Program-made: the position numbers and the translations under genes
NCBI RefSeq assembly: GCF_023715745.1
Contig: NZ_JAMBOV010000003.1
Span: 62,001-126,000 of the forward strand
Direction: 5' to 3'
Length of the DNA: 64,000 nt
From: Microbacterium oleivorans
GTDB taxonomy: Bacteria > Actinomycetota > Actinomycetes > Actinomycetales > Microbacteriaceae
The notes under the pieces: generated by a model
The model's database searches: none
Seen by the model: only the letters and a program-made list of their open reading frames with translations
Told to the model about the DNA's origin: nothing
Part shown: positions 1 through 9,296 of the stretch, in pieces
Numbering within the stretch: the first letter of the stretch is position 1
Layout: every line of letters begins with the position of its first letter

Positions 1-601
1 GACCGCCACCATCCTGGTCGACGGCCGGCGTCTGCCGTTGCACCTCCGAGTGCTCGGCGAGCACCACGTCCTGAACGCGCTCGCGGCCATCACCGTCGCG
101 CACGTCCTCGGGGTGGACCCCGCCGACGCCGTCGAACGCATCGGCACGGTCGAGATCGCGGAGCGCTGGCGGATGCAGCCGCTCGGAAGCGACCGCGTGC
201 GGATCATCAACGACGCATACAACGCGAGCCCCGACTCGATGGCGGCAGCCCTTCGCACCGTCGCCCAGATCACCGCGCCCGGGCAGCGTAAGGTCGCCGT
301 CCTCGGGGCGATGACCGAGCTCGGCGAGCGGGCGGGGGAAGAGCACGACCGCATCGGGCTCCAAGCCGTGCGGCTGCGATACGAGCGCATCGTGGTCATC
401 GGCTCGGCGGCGCGACGCCTGTACCTCGCCGCCATCAGCGAAGGATCCTGGGACGGAGAGGCGGTGTTCTTCGAGACGGCCGACGAGGCCTACGAGTACC
501 TCATGACAGAGCTCCGCGACGGCGACCGGGTGCTCGTGAAGTCCTCGAACTCCGCGGGGCTCAGGTTCCTCGGCGATCGTCTGGGAGAATCGTTCTCGTG
601 A
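1..601 (+). CDS. murF: UDP-MurNAc-tripeptide:D-Ala-D-Ala ligase, C-terminal part
   Basis: This is the last 199 codons of MurF, the cytoplasmic ligase that adds D-Ala-D-Ala to the UDP-MurNAc-tripeptide. The reading frame is open from base 2 without a start, so the gene enters from outside the window; the TTG at 38 is internal. The visible part is the end of the central domain (GEHHVLNALAA, the usual Mur-ligase domain junction) and the C-terminal domain with the MurF-typical block DAYNASPDSM. The stop overlaps the mraY start by 4 bp (GTGA), so the genes are likely co-translated. Identity is secure because mraY, murD, ftsW, murG and murC follow. Confidence 0.95.
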   Translation, partial: TATILVDGRRLPLHLRVLGEHHVLNALAAITVAHVLGVDPADAVERIGTVEIAERWRMQPLGSDRVRIINDAYNASPDSMAAALRTVAQITAPGQRKVAVLGAMTELGERAGEEHDRIGLQAVRLRYERIVVIGSAARRLYLAAISEGSWDGEAVFFETADEAYEYLMTELRDGDRVLVKSSNSAGLRFLGDRLGESFS

Positions 602-1707
602 GATCCCTGCTGGCCGCTGCGACGATCTCGTTGGCATTCACCCTCTTCCTCACGCCCCTGTTCATCCGGATCTTCCGGAAGATCGGGTGGGGGCAGGTCA
701 TCCGCACCCCGGAGGACATCAACAACCCCAGTCACCACACGAAGCGCGGCACGCCCACGATGGGCGGGATCGTCTTCATCCTGGGCACGATGGTCGGCTT
801 CTTCGTCGGCAGTTACACGGGCGGCACCGAACCGACGGTCTCCGGTCTGCTCGTCCTGTGGATGATGGTGGGCCTCGGCATCATCGGCTTCATCGACGAC
901 TACATGAAGGTCCGGTCACAGCGCAGCCTCGGTCTCTCGGGATGGCGCAAGATCGTCGGCCAGGTGGCGGTCGCCGTCCCGTTCGGCGTGATGGCGTTGA
1001 ACTTCCCGAACCAGTACGGCGAGACCCCGGGGTCCGCGTACATCTCGTTCTTCCGCGACATCCCGACGCTCTCATTCATGGCGCTCGGAGCGGTCGCGGG
1101 CTGGATCCTCTACCTGCTGTGGATCTCGTTCATGTCGGTGGCATGGTCCAACGCGTCCAACCTCACCGACGGCCTCGACGGCCTGGCGACCGGCGCCGGC
1201 ATCTTCACCGTCTCGGCCTACAGCCTGGTGACGTTCTGGCAGCTCCAGCAGCGCTGCCACTCCGCCGCCCTCGCCACCGAGTACACCGCGGCCTGTTACG
1301 ACACACGCGACCCCATGGGGCTCACGATCGTCGCCGCATCGTTCGTGGGCGCGCTCGTCGGATTCCTCTGGTGGAACGCGCCCAAGGCGAAGCTGTTCAT
1401 GGGCGACACGGGCTCGATGGCGATCGGCGGCGTGATCGTCGCGATGGCCGTCCTCAGCCGCACCGAGATCCTCTCGGTCATCCTCGCCGGCGTCTTCATC
1501 ATCGCTCCCGCATCCGTCATCCTGCAGCGGTACTACTTCAAGGCGACCGGTGGCAAACGCCTGTTCCTCATGAGCCCGTTCCACCACCACCTCGAGATGC
1601 GCGGATGGCCTGAGATCACGATCGTCGTGCGCATGTGGGTCATCGCCGGCATCTTCGCGATCTTCGGCGTCGCACTCTTCTACGTCGGCTGGCTGGCCGC
1701 CGTATGA
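598..1707 (+). CDS. mraY: Phospho-N-acetylmuramoyl-pentapeptide transferase
   Basis: MraY moves phospho-MurNAc-pentapeptide from UDP to undecaprenyl phosphate, making lipid I at the inner face of the membrane. The 369-aa product is a polytopic membrane protein of normal family length. Family motifs are present in order: HHTKRGTPTMGG near residue 47, the aspartate pair IDDYMK near 99, NLTDGLDGLA near 187, MGDTGSMAIGG near 268 and the histidine motif FHHHLE near 328. It starts at GTG 598, overlapping murF, with GGGAGA about 9 nt upstream, and its stop overlaps the murD start. Confidence 0.98.
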   Translation: MRSLLAAATISLAFTLFLTPLFIRIFRKIGWGQVIRTPEDINNPSHHTKRGTPTMGGIVFILGTMVGFFVGSYTGGTEPTVSGLLVLWMMVGLGIIGFIDDYMKVRSQRSLGLSGWRKIVGQVAVAVPFGVMALNFPNQYGETPGSAYISFFRDIPTLSFMALGAVAGWILYLLWISFMSVAWSNASNLTDGLDGLATGAGIFTVSAYSLVTFWQLQQRCHSAALATEYTAACYDTRDPMGLTIVAASFVGALVGFLWWNAPKAKLFMGDTGSMAIGGVIVAMAVLSRTEILSVILAGVFIIAPASVILQRYYFKATGGKRLFLMSPFHHHLEMRGWPEITIVVRMWVIAGIFAIFGVALFYVGWLAAV

Positions 1708-3245
1708 CCGCCGACCTCAGCCGGCTGACGAGCTGGAACGCCGATTGGTCGGGACTCCGGGTCGCCGTCCTCGGTCTCTCGATGACCGGGTTCTCAGTCG
1801 CCGACACGCTCGCGGAGCTCGGCTCGGACGTCCTCGTCGTGACGGAGAAGGCCGACGAGGAATATGCGCGGCTGCTTCCCGTCATCGGCGCGCGGCTCTG
1901 GGAGGGCACGCTCGACAGCGTTCCGGAGGCGCTCATCGCCCACCGGCCCGACGTGGTCATCGCCTCTCCCGGCTTCCCGCCGCACCACCCGATCGTGTCG
2001 TGGGCACGGGAGGCGGGTGTGGCCGTCTGGGGCGACATCGAGCTCGCGTGGCGGGTGCGCGACAAGGTGCTGCGCGCCGACGGATCACCGGCCGATTGGG
2101 TGCTGATCACCGGGACCAACGGCAAGACCACGACGACGCAGCTGACGGCGACCATGCTCGTGGCAGGCGGACTGCGCGCTGCGCCCTGCGGCAACATCGG
2201 TGTGCCGGTCCTGGACGCGGTGCGCGACCCCGCGGGCTTCGACGTCCTCGTCATCGAGGTCTCGAGCCACCAGCTCTGGTACCTCAGCCTGCAGGCCGGC
2301 GACGATCGGGTCTCGCCGCACGCGAGCGTCTGCCTGAACCTCGCCGCCGACCACCTCGAGTGGCACGGATCCTTCGACGCGTACCGGGATGCGAAGGCGT
2401 TCGTCTACCAGAACACCCGCGTCGCGTGCGTCTACAACAAGAGCGACATCGCGACGCGCGAGATGGTGGAGGACGCGGAAGTCGTCGAGGGATGCCGCGC
2501 CATCGGCTTCGACCTCGGTGTCCCGGGCCCGAGCGATCTCGGCGTCGTGGACGGCATCCTCGTCGACCGTGCCTTCCTCGAGGAACGACGGACGAACGCT
2601 CTCGAGCTCACGACGCTGGACGAGCTCTCGCAGACGGGGCTGGCCGCGCCGCACGTCGTCGCCAACATCCTGGCGGCTGCCGCGCTGGCGCGTTCGCTGG
2701 ATGTCCCGCCGGCGGCGATCCGCGACGCGCTCCGTGGCTTCCGGCTGGATCCGCATCGGATCGAGGTCGTCGCGGTCGCCCAGGGTGTCACCTGGATCGA
2801 CGACTCGAAGGCGACCAACCCGCATGCGGCGGCATCCTCCCTGCAGGCGTACCCCGGTGCCGTCTGGGTCCTCGGCGGCCAGCTGAAGGGCGTGGACATC
2901 GACGACCTCGTCGCGGCCCGCGGTCCCGCGGTCAAGGCGGCGATCGTCATCGGCGTCGAACGCTCGGCGATCGTTGCGGCATTCGCGCGACACGCGCCGA
3001 CGGTGCCGGTTTTCGAGGTCGACCACGCTCAGACTGAGGACGTCATGACCGAGGTCGTCGCGTTGGCGGCGGGCGTCGCGCAGGACGGAGACGTGGTCCT
3101 CCTCGCTCCGGCGGCGGCGTCCTTCGACCAGTTCGCCTCGTACTCGGACCGCGGCCGACGCTTCGCCGACGCGGTGAACGCACGGATGGGAAAGGACGCC
3201 GGTGACGACTACGACCGACCGTCCGGCCCCGTCGGATCCGGCTGA
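1704..3245 (+). CDS. murD: UDP-MurNAc-L-alanine:D-glutamate ligase
   Basis: MurD adds D-glutamate to UDP-MurNAc-L-Ala in the cytoplasm. The product is 513 aa, longer than the roughly 440-470 aa typical of many bacteria. The P-loop GTNGKTTTTQL lies near residue 152 and is followed by the Mur-ligase central domain; the C-terminal domain holds DDSKATNPHAA. I chose ATG 1704, which overlaps the mraY stop (ATGA). The same frame is open upstream, but that part lies inside mraY. No good ribosome site is visible, as expected for a coupled start. The 3' end overlaps ftsW by 44 bp. Confidence 0.96.
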   Translation: MTADLSRLTSWNADWSGLRVAVLGLSMTGFSVADTLAELGSDVLVVTEKADEEYARLLPVIGARLWEGTLDSVPEALIAHRPDVVIASPGFPPHHPIVSWAREAGVAVWGDIELAWRVRDKVLRADGSPADWVLITGTNGKTTTTQLTATMLVAGGLRAAPCGNIGVPVLDAVRDPAGFDVLVIEVSSHQLWYLSLQAGDDRVSPHASVCLNLAADHLEWHGSFDAYRDAKAFVYQNTRVACVYNKSDIATREMVEDAEVVEGCRAIGFDLGVPGPSDLGVVDGILVDRAFLEERRTNALELTTLDELSQTGLAAPHVVANILAAAALARSLDVPPAAIRDALRGFRLDPHRIEVVAVAQGVTWIDDSKATNPHAAASSLQAYPGAVWVLGGQLKGVDIDDLVAARGPAVKAAIVIGVERSAIVAAFARHAPTVPVFEVDHAQTEDVMTEVVALAAGVAQDGDVVLLAPAAASFDQFASYSDRGRRFADAVNARMGKDAGDDYDRPSGPVGSG

Positions 3246-4416
3246 CCGAGGTTCCTCGCCCTTCACTGCGCGAGTCGCGCTCGGGCGGGTGTTCGCCCCG
3301 GTTCCGAGCGAGTTCCTCCTCATCGCCTCGACGGCGCTGATCCTCACGATCTTCGGACTCGTCATGGTGCTGTCGGCCACGATGGCGACCGCAGGCGATG
3401 GCGGCCCCTTCCAGACCGTCATGCGGCAGGCGATGTTCGCCATCCTCGGCGTCCCGCTCATGTTCGTCTTCAGTCGGCTGCCGGTGACGTTCTGGAAGCG
3501 CATCTCGTGGATCGCGCTCGGAGCGGCCCTGGCCTTCCAGCTGCTCGTCTTCACACCCCTCGGCTACGAGTTCGATGGGAACCGCAACTGGATCTCCATC
3601 GCGGGTGTCCAGGCGCAGCCCTCGGAGTTCCTGAAGCTCGCCTTCGCGCTGTGGCTCGGTTATGTGCTGTACCGCAAGCACACGCTGCTCGGACTCTGGC
3701 GCCATGTGTTCATCCCGGTGGTACCCGTCGGCGCCATCGTCATCGGTTCGGTCATCGCCGGTAAAGACCTCGGAACCGCGATGATCCTGGTGCTCATCCT
3801 GCTCGGCGCACTCTTCTTCTCAGGAGTGAAGCTGCGGGTGTTCATCATCCCCGTGGTCATCGCCGTCGTGGCGGTCGCGGTGCTCGCGCTGACGAGCGCG
3901 AACCGCATGGCGCGCATCGCGAGCTTCCTGAACCCGAACTGCATCGACGAGTACCTGACGTCGTGCTACCAGCCCCTGCACGGCATCTGGGGCCTCGCCA
4001 GCGGCGGTGTCTTCGGTCTGGGGCTCGGCAACTCGCGCGAGAAATACGCATGGCTGCCCGCGGCATCCCACGACTACATCTTCGCGATCGTCGGCGAGGA
4101 GCTCGGCCTCATCGGGTGCATCGTGGTCCTTGCGCTGTTCACACTCTTCGCGGTCGGCGCCTTCCACGTGATCCGGAAGACCCACGACCCGTTCATCCGC
4201 ATCGCGGCGGGCGGCATCACCGTGTGGATCGTCGGTCAGGCGCTCATCAACATCGGTGTCGTGCTGCGCGTGTTCCCGGTGCTCGGCGTCCCGCTGCCCT
4301 TCATGTCGCAGGGCGGGACGTCGCTCGTCTCGGTGCTGATGGCGTGCGGTGTGCTCCTGGCCTTCGCGCGGACGCTGCCCACGTCGGCGCCGATGGCCCG
4401 TCCTGCCCGCCGGTAG
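3202..4416 (+). CDS. ftsW: SEDS-family septal glycosyltransferase FtsW
   Basis: FtsW is the membrane SEDS protein that polymerises lipid II at the septum together with a class B PBP. The 404-aa product has a short basic N-terminus and about ten hydrophobic segments. It carries SEDS-typical sequence: the region around GNRNWI (near residue 120), the loop around PLHGIWGLASGG, and the C-terminal GVPLPFMSQGGTSL. GTG 3202 has AAAGGA 5 nt upstream and lies inside the end of murD, giving a 44-bp overlap. Position between murD and murG is the classical dcw order. Confidence 0.95.
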   Translation: MTTTTDRPAPSDPADRGSSPFTARVALGRVFAPVPSEFLLIASTALILTIFGLVMVLSATMATAGDGGPFQTVMRQAMFAILGVPLMFVFSRLPVTFWKRISWIALGAALAFQLLVFTPLGYEFDGNRNWISIAGVQAQPSEFLKLAFALWLGYVLYRKHTLLGLWRHVFIPVVPVGAIVIGSVIAGKDLGTAMILVLILLGALFFSGVKLRVFIIPVVIAVVAVAVLALTSANRMARIASFLNPNCIDEYLTSCYQPLHGIWGLASGGVFGLGLGNSREKYAWLPAASHDYIFAIVGEELGLIGCIVVLALFTLFAVGAFHVIRKTHDPFIRIAAGGITVWIVGQALINIGVVLRVFPVLGVPLPFMSQGGTSLVSVLMACGVLLAFARTLPTSAPMARPARR

Positions 4417-4427
4417 GCTCGATCCGG
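4414..4427 (+). promoter_or_regulatory. -10-like box directly before murG
   Basis: TAGGCT at 4414-4419 ends 7 nt before the GTG start of murG, close enough that a transcript could begin at or near the start codon. The following bases (CGATCC) match those after the dnaE box at 13569. No convincing -35 is visible. It would be an internal promoter inside the dcw cluster. Confidence 0.4.
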
Positions 4428-5500
4428 TGACCACGTACCTCTTGGCCGGCGGTGGCACCGCGGGCCACGTCAATCCGCTGCTCGCCGTCGCCGACGCCCT
4501 GATGGCCCGCGACCCGGACGCCACCGTGCTCGTGTTGGGTACCCGCGAGGGCCTGGAGGCCCGACTGGTCCCGGAGCGCGGATACGAGCTGCTTTTCGTC
4601 GAAAAGGTCCCGTTCCCGCGTCGACCGGATGCCGCGGCGCTCCGGTTCCCTGCCCGGTTCGCGCGCGCGGTGCGTCAGGTCCGCGGTCACATCCGGGAGC
4701 GCTCGGTCGATGTCGTCGTCGGGTTCGGGGGGTATGCCTCGGCTCCCGCCTACGTCGCCGCACGTCGCGCGCGGATTCCGGTCGTCGTGCACGAGGCTAA
4801 CGCCAAGCCCGGACTGGCCAACGTACTGGGCGCGCGCGGCGCCGCGGCATCCGGTGTCGCCTTCGAGGGCACCCCGCTGCGGGGCGCCGAGGTCGTCGGG
4901 ATGCCGCTGCGCCCCGAGATCGTGAACCTCGACCGGGATGCCCTCCGTGCCGACGCCGCCGCGGAGTTCGGACTGGATGCCGTTCGTCCCGTCCTGCTCG
5001 TGTTCGGCGGGTCGCTCGGCGCCGTCCGACTCAACCGGGCGTTCGCGGACGCGTGGGAGGACATCGTCGCCGCAGGCTGGCAGATCCTGCACGCCGCGGG
5101 CGAGCGCAACGACATCGCCGATCCCGGTGACCCCGCCTACCGGATCGTGCCGTACATCGACCGCATGGACCTCGCCTTCGCCCTCGCCGACGCCGTCGTC
5201 TCGCGATCCGGCGCGGCGACTGTCAGCGAGCTCAGTGCGCTCGGACTCCCGGCCGTCTACGTTCCCTACGCGGTGGGCAACGGGGAACAGGCCCTGAACG
5301 CGGCATCCGCGGTCGCGGCCGGTGCGGCCGTGATCATCCCCGACGCGGAACTGACGGGCGACCGCATCCGCTCGGCCGTCGTGCCGCTCCTGACGGACTC
5401 CTCTGCACTAGGGCGCATGCGGGCGGCGGCGGCGCAGGTCGGCACCCGTTCGGGCAGCGAGAACGTCATCGGCCTGATCGACCGCGCGCTGGCGCGCTGA
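4427..5500 (+). CDS. murG: Lipid II synthase MurG
   Basis: MurG is the peripheral GT-B glycosyltransferase that adds GlcNAc to lipid I, making lipid II. The 357-aa product starts with the glycine-rich loop GGGTAGHVNPLLA (residues 8-20). A second glycine-rich block, FGGSLGAVRLN, opens the C-terminal domain, and SRSGAATVSEL with GNGEQ marks the UDP-GlcNAc site. I chose GTG 4427 because the family's first strand follows at once (MTTYLLAGGG); the frame is open upstream but runs into ftsW. The gap to ftsW is 10 bp. Confidence 0.97.
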   Translation: MTTYLLAGGGTAGHVNPLLAVADALMARDPDATVLVLGTREGLEARLVPERGYELLFVEKVPFPRRPDAAALRFPARFARAVRQVRGHIRERSVDVVVGFGGYASAPAYVAARRARIPVVVHEANAKPGLANVLGARGAAASGVAFEGTPLRGAEVVGMPLRPEIVNLDRDALRADAAAEFGLDAVRPVLLVFGGSLGAVRLNRAFADAWEDIVAAGWQILHAAGERNDIADPGDPAYRIVPYIDRMDLAFALADAVVSRSGAATVSELSALGLPAVYVPYAVGNGEQALNAASAVAAGAAVIIPDAELTGDRIRSAVVPLLTDSSALGRMRAAAAQVGTRSGSENVIGLIDRALAR

Positions 5501-5553
5501 GGTCCGAGAGCGGGCGGCCAGCGCGCCGCGACGACCCCGCAGCCCGCCCGACC

Positions 5554-5568
5554 TAGACTTGACGGGCC
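5554..5568 (+). promoter_or_regulatory. -10-like box before murC
   Basis: TAGACT at 5554-5559 lies 9 nt before ATG 5569, in the 68-bp gap between murG and murC. No clear -35 and no strong ribosome site were seen, so a very short leader is plausible. This is inference from spacing only. Confidence 0.35.
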
Positions 5569-6963
5569 ATGATTCGCCCCGATCTCACGCTCCCCATCCC
5601 TGCGGACATCACTGCCGCCCACTTCATCGGGATCGGCGGTTCCGGGATGTCGGGTCTCGCCGGGATGTTCCTCGATCGCGGCATCCGTGTATCGGGATCC
5701 GACCGCTCCGACAGTGCGGCGATGCAGGCGCTGGCGGCGCGCGGCGCGGCGGTCCACGTCGGGCACGACGCCGCGAACCTGCCGGACGACGTCGACGCGG
5801 TGGTGTTCACCGGCGCCATCTGGCCCGAGAACCCGGAGTACCTCCTGGCGAAGGAGCGGGGAGTGCCCGTTCTGCACCGGTCGCAGGCGCTCCACTGGCT
5901 CGTCGGCGGTCGCCGCCTGGTGAGCGTGGCGGGAGCGCACGGCAAGACCACCTCGACCGGCATGATCGTGACGGGGCTCCGCGCGATCGGTGCGGATCCG
6001 ACCTTCGTCAACGGCGGTGTCATCGCCTCGCTCGGCGTCTCCAGCGGCACCGGTGCGGGCGACCTCTTCGTCATCGAGGCCGACGAGTCGGACGGGTCGT
6101 TCCGGCTCTACGACACCGCCGTCGCGCTGATCACCAACGTCGACCCGGACCACCTCGACCACTGGGGCTCGCGCGAGGCGTTCTACGAGGGCTTCGTCCG
6201 CTTCGCGGATGCAGCCTCGCAGGCCGTCGTCATCTCCGCCGACGACCCCGGAGCCCGCGAGGTCACCGCGTCGCTGTCGCACGGCAACGTCGTGACCTTC
6301 GGGACGGCCGCCGAGGCGGATGTGCGTGTAGGCGACATCCTCACCGACGGACCGGTCTCGTTCACGCTCCACCACGGCGGGCGGTCCGCCTCGGGTGCGC
6401 TCAGCGTCCCCGGTGCGCACAACGCCGTCAACGCCGCCGGCGCCGTCGCGGTGCTCCTCACCCTCGGGTACGAGCTGGAGCCGGCGCTGCGCGCGGTCGA
6501 ACAGTTCGGCGGGACCATCCGTCGGTTCGAGCTCCACGGCGTCCGCGCGGGGGTCGCGGTCTACGACGACTACGCCCACCACCCGACCGAAGTCGACGCC
6601 GCGCTGGCGGCGGCGCGTACGGTCGTCGGCGACGGGCGCATCATCGCCGTCCATCAGCCGCACACCTACTCGCGCACGCAGGCCATGTACCGCGAATTCG
6701 CAGACGTCCTCGAATCGCGTGCCGACCACACCGTCGTCCTGGACGTGTACGGCGCCCGAGAGGACCCCGTCCCGGGTGTCACCGGGGCCCTCGTCAGCGG
6801 CGCATTCGCCGATCAGGACCGGGTGCGCTTCGTCGCCGACTGGCAGCAGGCGGCCGAGTACACGGCCTCGGTGGCCCGGCCCGGCGACTACGTCATCACC
6901 CTCGGCTGCGGCGACGTCTACCGCATCATCCCGCAGGTCCTCGACGCGCTCGGGCAGGAGTGA
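5569..6963 (+). CDS. murC: UDP-MurNAc:L-alanine ligase
   Basis: MurC adds the first residue, L-alanine, to UDP-MurNAc. The 464-aa product has the N-terminal Rossmann motif [12 protein letters not shown] (near residue 21), the P-loop [11 protein letters not shown] near residue 124, the central EADESDGSF and [10 protein letters not shown], and the C-terminal [10 protein letters not shown]. These are standard for MurC and separate it from MurD and MurF. Length is normal. It is followed 2 bp later by ftsQ, whose ribosome site lies in the last murC codons. Confidence 0.97.
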   Translation: MIRPDLTLPIPADITAAHFIGIGGSGMSGLAGMFLDRGIRVSGSDRSDSAAMQALAARGAAVHVGHDAANLPDDVDAVVFTGAIWPENPEYLLAKERGVPVLHRSQALHWLVGGRRLVSVAGAHGKTTSTGMIVTGLRAIGADPTFVNGGVIASLGVSSGTGAGDLFVIEADESDGSFRLYDTAVALITNVDPDHLDHWGSREAFYEGFVRFADAASQAVVISADDPGAREVTASLSHGNVVTFGTAAEADVRVGDILTDGPVSFTLHHGGRSASGALSVPGAHNAVNAAGAVAVLLTLGYELEPALRAVEQFGGTIRRFELHGVRAGVAVYDDYAHHPTEVDAALAAARTVVGDGRIIAVHQPHTYSRTQAMYREFADVLESRADHTVVLDVYGAREDPVPGVTGALVSGAFADQDRVRFVADWQQAAEYTASVARPGDYVITLGCGDVYRIIPQVLDALGQE

Positions 6964-6965
6964 CG

Positions 6966-7973
6966 ATGCGGCGGCCGTCCCCCCTGCCGACGACGCCGCC
7001 GGCACGTCGACCCGCCGCGGAGGCGACTCCGGTCGAGCCGGCTCCGACCGGCCCGCCCCACGCGGAACGAACGGCACCCGACCGGGACCCGTCGCCGGAA
7101 CAGATCACCGAGGTCATCGAGCCGGCGCGGCCCGGCCGTCTCGTCCCGTTCGCGCCGACGGTCGCCGCCGACGATGTCGTCCCCGACGAGGAGACTCCGG
7201 ATGCCGGTGACCGCCCGCTCGGCGTGCGAGACGTCTGGGCGGCGGCGCGCGCCCGCCGCCGGGCCCTCCGTCGCGAGGTGCGGCGGTTCACCGTCCGTCA
7301 GCGCCGCCGCCGCTCCGTCTGGATCGCCTCGCTCGCGGCCGTCCTGGTCGTCGGACTGGGAGCCGTCGCGACCGCCTACAGTCCTCTGTTCGCCGTCTCC
7401 CGCATCACGGTTCTCGGCACGGATCGGCTCGATCCCGACGCGGTCGAGGCCGCGCTGGCGGGGGAGAAGGGCACGCCGCTGGCGCTCGTGGACTCCAGTG
7501 CGGTGAAGGCGGCACTCGTCGGTTTCCCACTCGTGGAGAGCTACTCGATCGAGGCTCGTCCGCCTCAGGAGCTGGTGGTGCGGATCATCGAACGGACTCC
7601 GGTCGGCGTGGTCTCGACCCGCGGTGGGTTCTCCCTCGTCGATGCCGCCGGGGTCGTCCTGTCCACCTCCGAGGAGGCGCCGAAGGGGTATCCGGCGATC
7701 GAGGCGACCGGTGGCGTCGGATCGCGCGCGTTCCGCGCAGTCGGTGCGGTGTATCGCTCGCTTCCCGAGGATCTGCGCACCCAGGTGACCGCGATGGCCG
7801 CCACGACGCCCGACGATGTCACCCTCACGATCGACGGGGCGGACATCGTGTGGGGCAGCTCCGACGACCCGGTGGAGAAGTCGCGCGTCCTCACGGCTGC
7901 GATGGCTGCGAAGCCCCCGTCCGAGGTCGACGAATACGACATCTCCTCGCCCGGCGCGGTCGTCATCCGCTGA
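6966..7973 (+). CDS. ftsQ: Cell division protein FtsQ/DivIB
   Basis: FtsQ is a bitopic scaffold of the divisome. The 335-aa product has a long Pro/Ala/Glu-rich cytoplasmic tail (residues 1-90), a very basic Arg stretch just before one membrane helix (about 117-138), then a POTRA domain (about 142-210) and the FtsQ/DivIB domain. I chose ATG 6966, with AGGAG 5 nt upstream; the much longer open frame before it is antisense-like noise inside murC. The extended disordered N-terminus is typical of actinobacteria. The gene sits between murC and ftsZ. Confidence 0.93.
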   Translation: MRRPSPLPTTPPARRPAAEATPVEPAPTGPPHAERTAPDRDPSPEQITEVIEPARPGRLVPFAPTVAADDVVPDEETPDAGDRPLGVRDVWAAARARRRALRREVRRFTVRQRRRRSVWIASLAAVLVVGLGAVATAYSPLFAVSRITVLGTDRLDPDAVEAALAGEKGTPLALVDSSAVKAALVGFPLVESYSIEARPPQELVVRIIERTPVGVVSTRGGFSLVDAAGVVLSTSEEAPKGYPAIEATGGVGSRAFRAVGAVYRSLPEDLRTQVTAMAATTPDDVTLTIDGADIVWGSSDDPVEKSRVLTAAMAAKPPSEVDEYDISSPGAVVIR

Positions 7974-8044
7974 GCCGGATCAGATCGCGCGACACGCCCA
8001 CGTCGCTGCGGCCGCGCGTCGCAGTGCCGCTTACCTTCGGAATC

Positions 8045-8096
8045 AGGAATTGCATACTCGGCAATTCTTTAAACCTCTGGTTGAGGTTGAAGGTTT
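8045..8096 (+). promoter_or_regulatory. Tandem palindromes in the ftsZ leader
   Basis: The 156-bp gap before ftsZ is locally AT-richer than its surroundings and holds two adjacent inverted repeats. The first is GAATTGC (8047-8053) with GCAATTC (8061-8067), a 7-nt loop and a short T run after it. The second is AACCTC (8072-8077) with GAGGTT (8083-8088), nested so that AAACCT (8071-8076) can also pair with AGGTTT (8091-8096). GGAGG stands 5 nt before the GTG start. An operator, an attenuator-like mRNA fold or a promoter architecture are all possible. Confidence 0.6.
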
Positions 8097-8129
8097 GCAC
8101 TCGAGGTTCAGGACGATACGGAGGCCGGC

Positions 8130-9290
8130 GTGAGCCAGAACCAGAACTACCTTGCTGTGATCAAGGTCGTTGGCGTGGGCGGTGGCGGTGTGAACGCCGT
8201 CAACCGCATGATCGAGCTCGGCCTTCGCGGCGTCGAGTTCATCGCCGTCAACACGGACGCCCAGGCGCTGCTGATGAGCGACGCCGACATCAAGCTCGAC
8301 GTGGGCCGCGAGCTCACGCGCGGTCTGGGCGCCGGCGCCGACCCCGAGGTGGGTCGTCGCGCCGCCGAGGACCACGCCGAGGAGATCGAGGAGGCGCTCG
8401 CGGGCGCCGACATGGTCTTCGTCACGGCGGGCGAGGGCGGCGGCACCGGCACCGGCGGTGCTCCGGTCGTCGCGCGGATCGCGAAGTCCATCGGTGCACT
8501 GACCATCGGTGTCGTGACGAAGCCGTTCTCGTTCGAGGGGCGTCGTCGTCAGACGCAGGCCGAGGCGGGCGTCTCGAAGCTCAAGGAAGAGGTCGACACC
8601 CTCATCGTCGTGCCCAACGACCGTCTGCTCGAGATCAGCGACCGCGGCATCTCGATGATCGAGGCGTTCGCCACGGCCGACCAGGTTCTCCTCGCCGGTG
8701 TGCAGGGCATCACGGACCTGATCACGACCCCGGGTCTCATCAACCTCGACTTCGCCGACGTCAAGTCCGTCATGCAGGGCGCGGGCTCGGCCCTCATGGG
8801 CATCGGATCCGCTCGCGGTGCCGATCGCGCGATCAAGGCGGCCGAGCTCGCCGTCGAGTCGCCTCTGCTCGAGGCGTCGATCGAAGGCGCGCACGGCGTG
8901 CTGCTCTCGATCCAGGGTGGTTCGAACCTCGGCATCTTCGAGATCAATGACGCCGCGCAGCTCGTCAAGGAGGCCGCGCACCCCGAGGCCAACATCATCT
9001 TCGGCACCGTCATCGACGACACGCTCGGCGACGAGGTGCGCGTCACGGTGATCGCCGCCGGCTTCGACGGAGGCGAGCCGCAGGTCAAGGTGGAGCCGAT
9101 CACGGCGTCGCGCCCGGCATCCGCTCCGGTGCTGCCGCCGCTGCCCGCCGACACGGTCGCTCGCGACCTCGCCGCGGCCGAGCACAGCGGTCGCGAGTCG
9201 GTCACGGTGTCCGCCCCCGCGTCCTCGTCGAGTGACTACGACTCGGCCTTCGGCGATGACGACCTCGACATCCCCGACTTCCTGAAGTAA
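8130..9290 (+). CDS. ftsZ: Cell division GTPase FtsZ
   Basis: FtsZ is the tubulin-like GTPase that forms the Z ring. The 386-aa product has the N-terminal [13 protein letters not shown] loop, the tubulin signature [10 protein letters not shown] (near residues 105-114), and NLDFADVK at the T7 region. An acidic, low-complexity linker ends in DLDIPDFLK, the conserved C-terminal peptide that binds partners such as SepF and FtsW. GTG 8130 has GGAGG 5 nt upstream. Transcription is probably set by its own leader. Only 6 bp separate it from yggS; a yfiH/pgeF gene, often found here, is absent. Confidence 0.99.
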   Translation: MSQNQNYLAVIKVVGVGGGGVNAVNRMIELGLRGVEFIAVNTDAQALLMSDADIKLDVGRELTRGLGAGADPEVGRRAAEDHAEEIEEALAGADMVFVTAGEGGGTGTGGAPVVARIAKSIGALTIGVVTKPFSFEGRRRQTQAEAGVSKLKEEVDTLIVVPNDRLLEISDRGISMIEAFATADQVLLAGVQGITDLITTPGLINLDFADVKSVMQGAGSALMGIGSARGADRAIKAAELAVESPLLEASIEGAHGVLLSIQGGSNLGIFEINDAAQLVKEAAHPEANIIFGTVIDDTLGDEVRVTVIAAGFDGGEPQVKVEPITASRPASAPVLPPLPADTVARDLAAAEHSGRESVTVSAPASSSSDYDSAFGDDDLDIPDFLK

Positions 9291-9296
9291 TCCCTC

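Noticed and set aside
5559..6965. Long N-terminal extension of ftsQ across murC
   Set aside because: The extra part is Arg-rich out-of-frame sequence of murC; FtsQ layout and a ribosome site fit ATG 6966.
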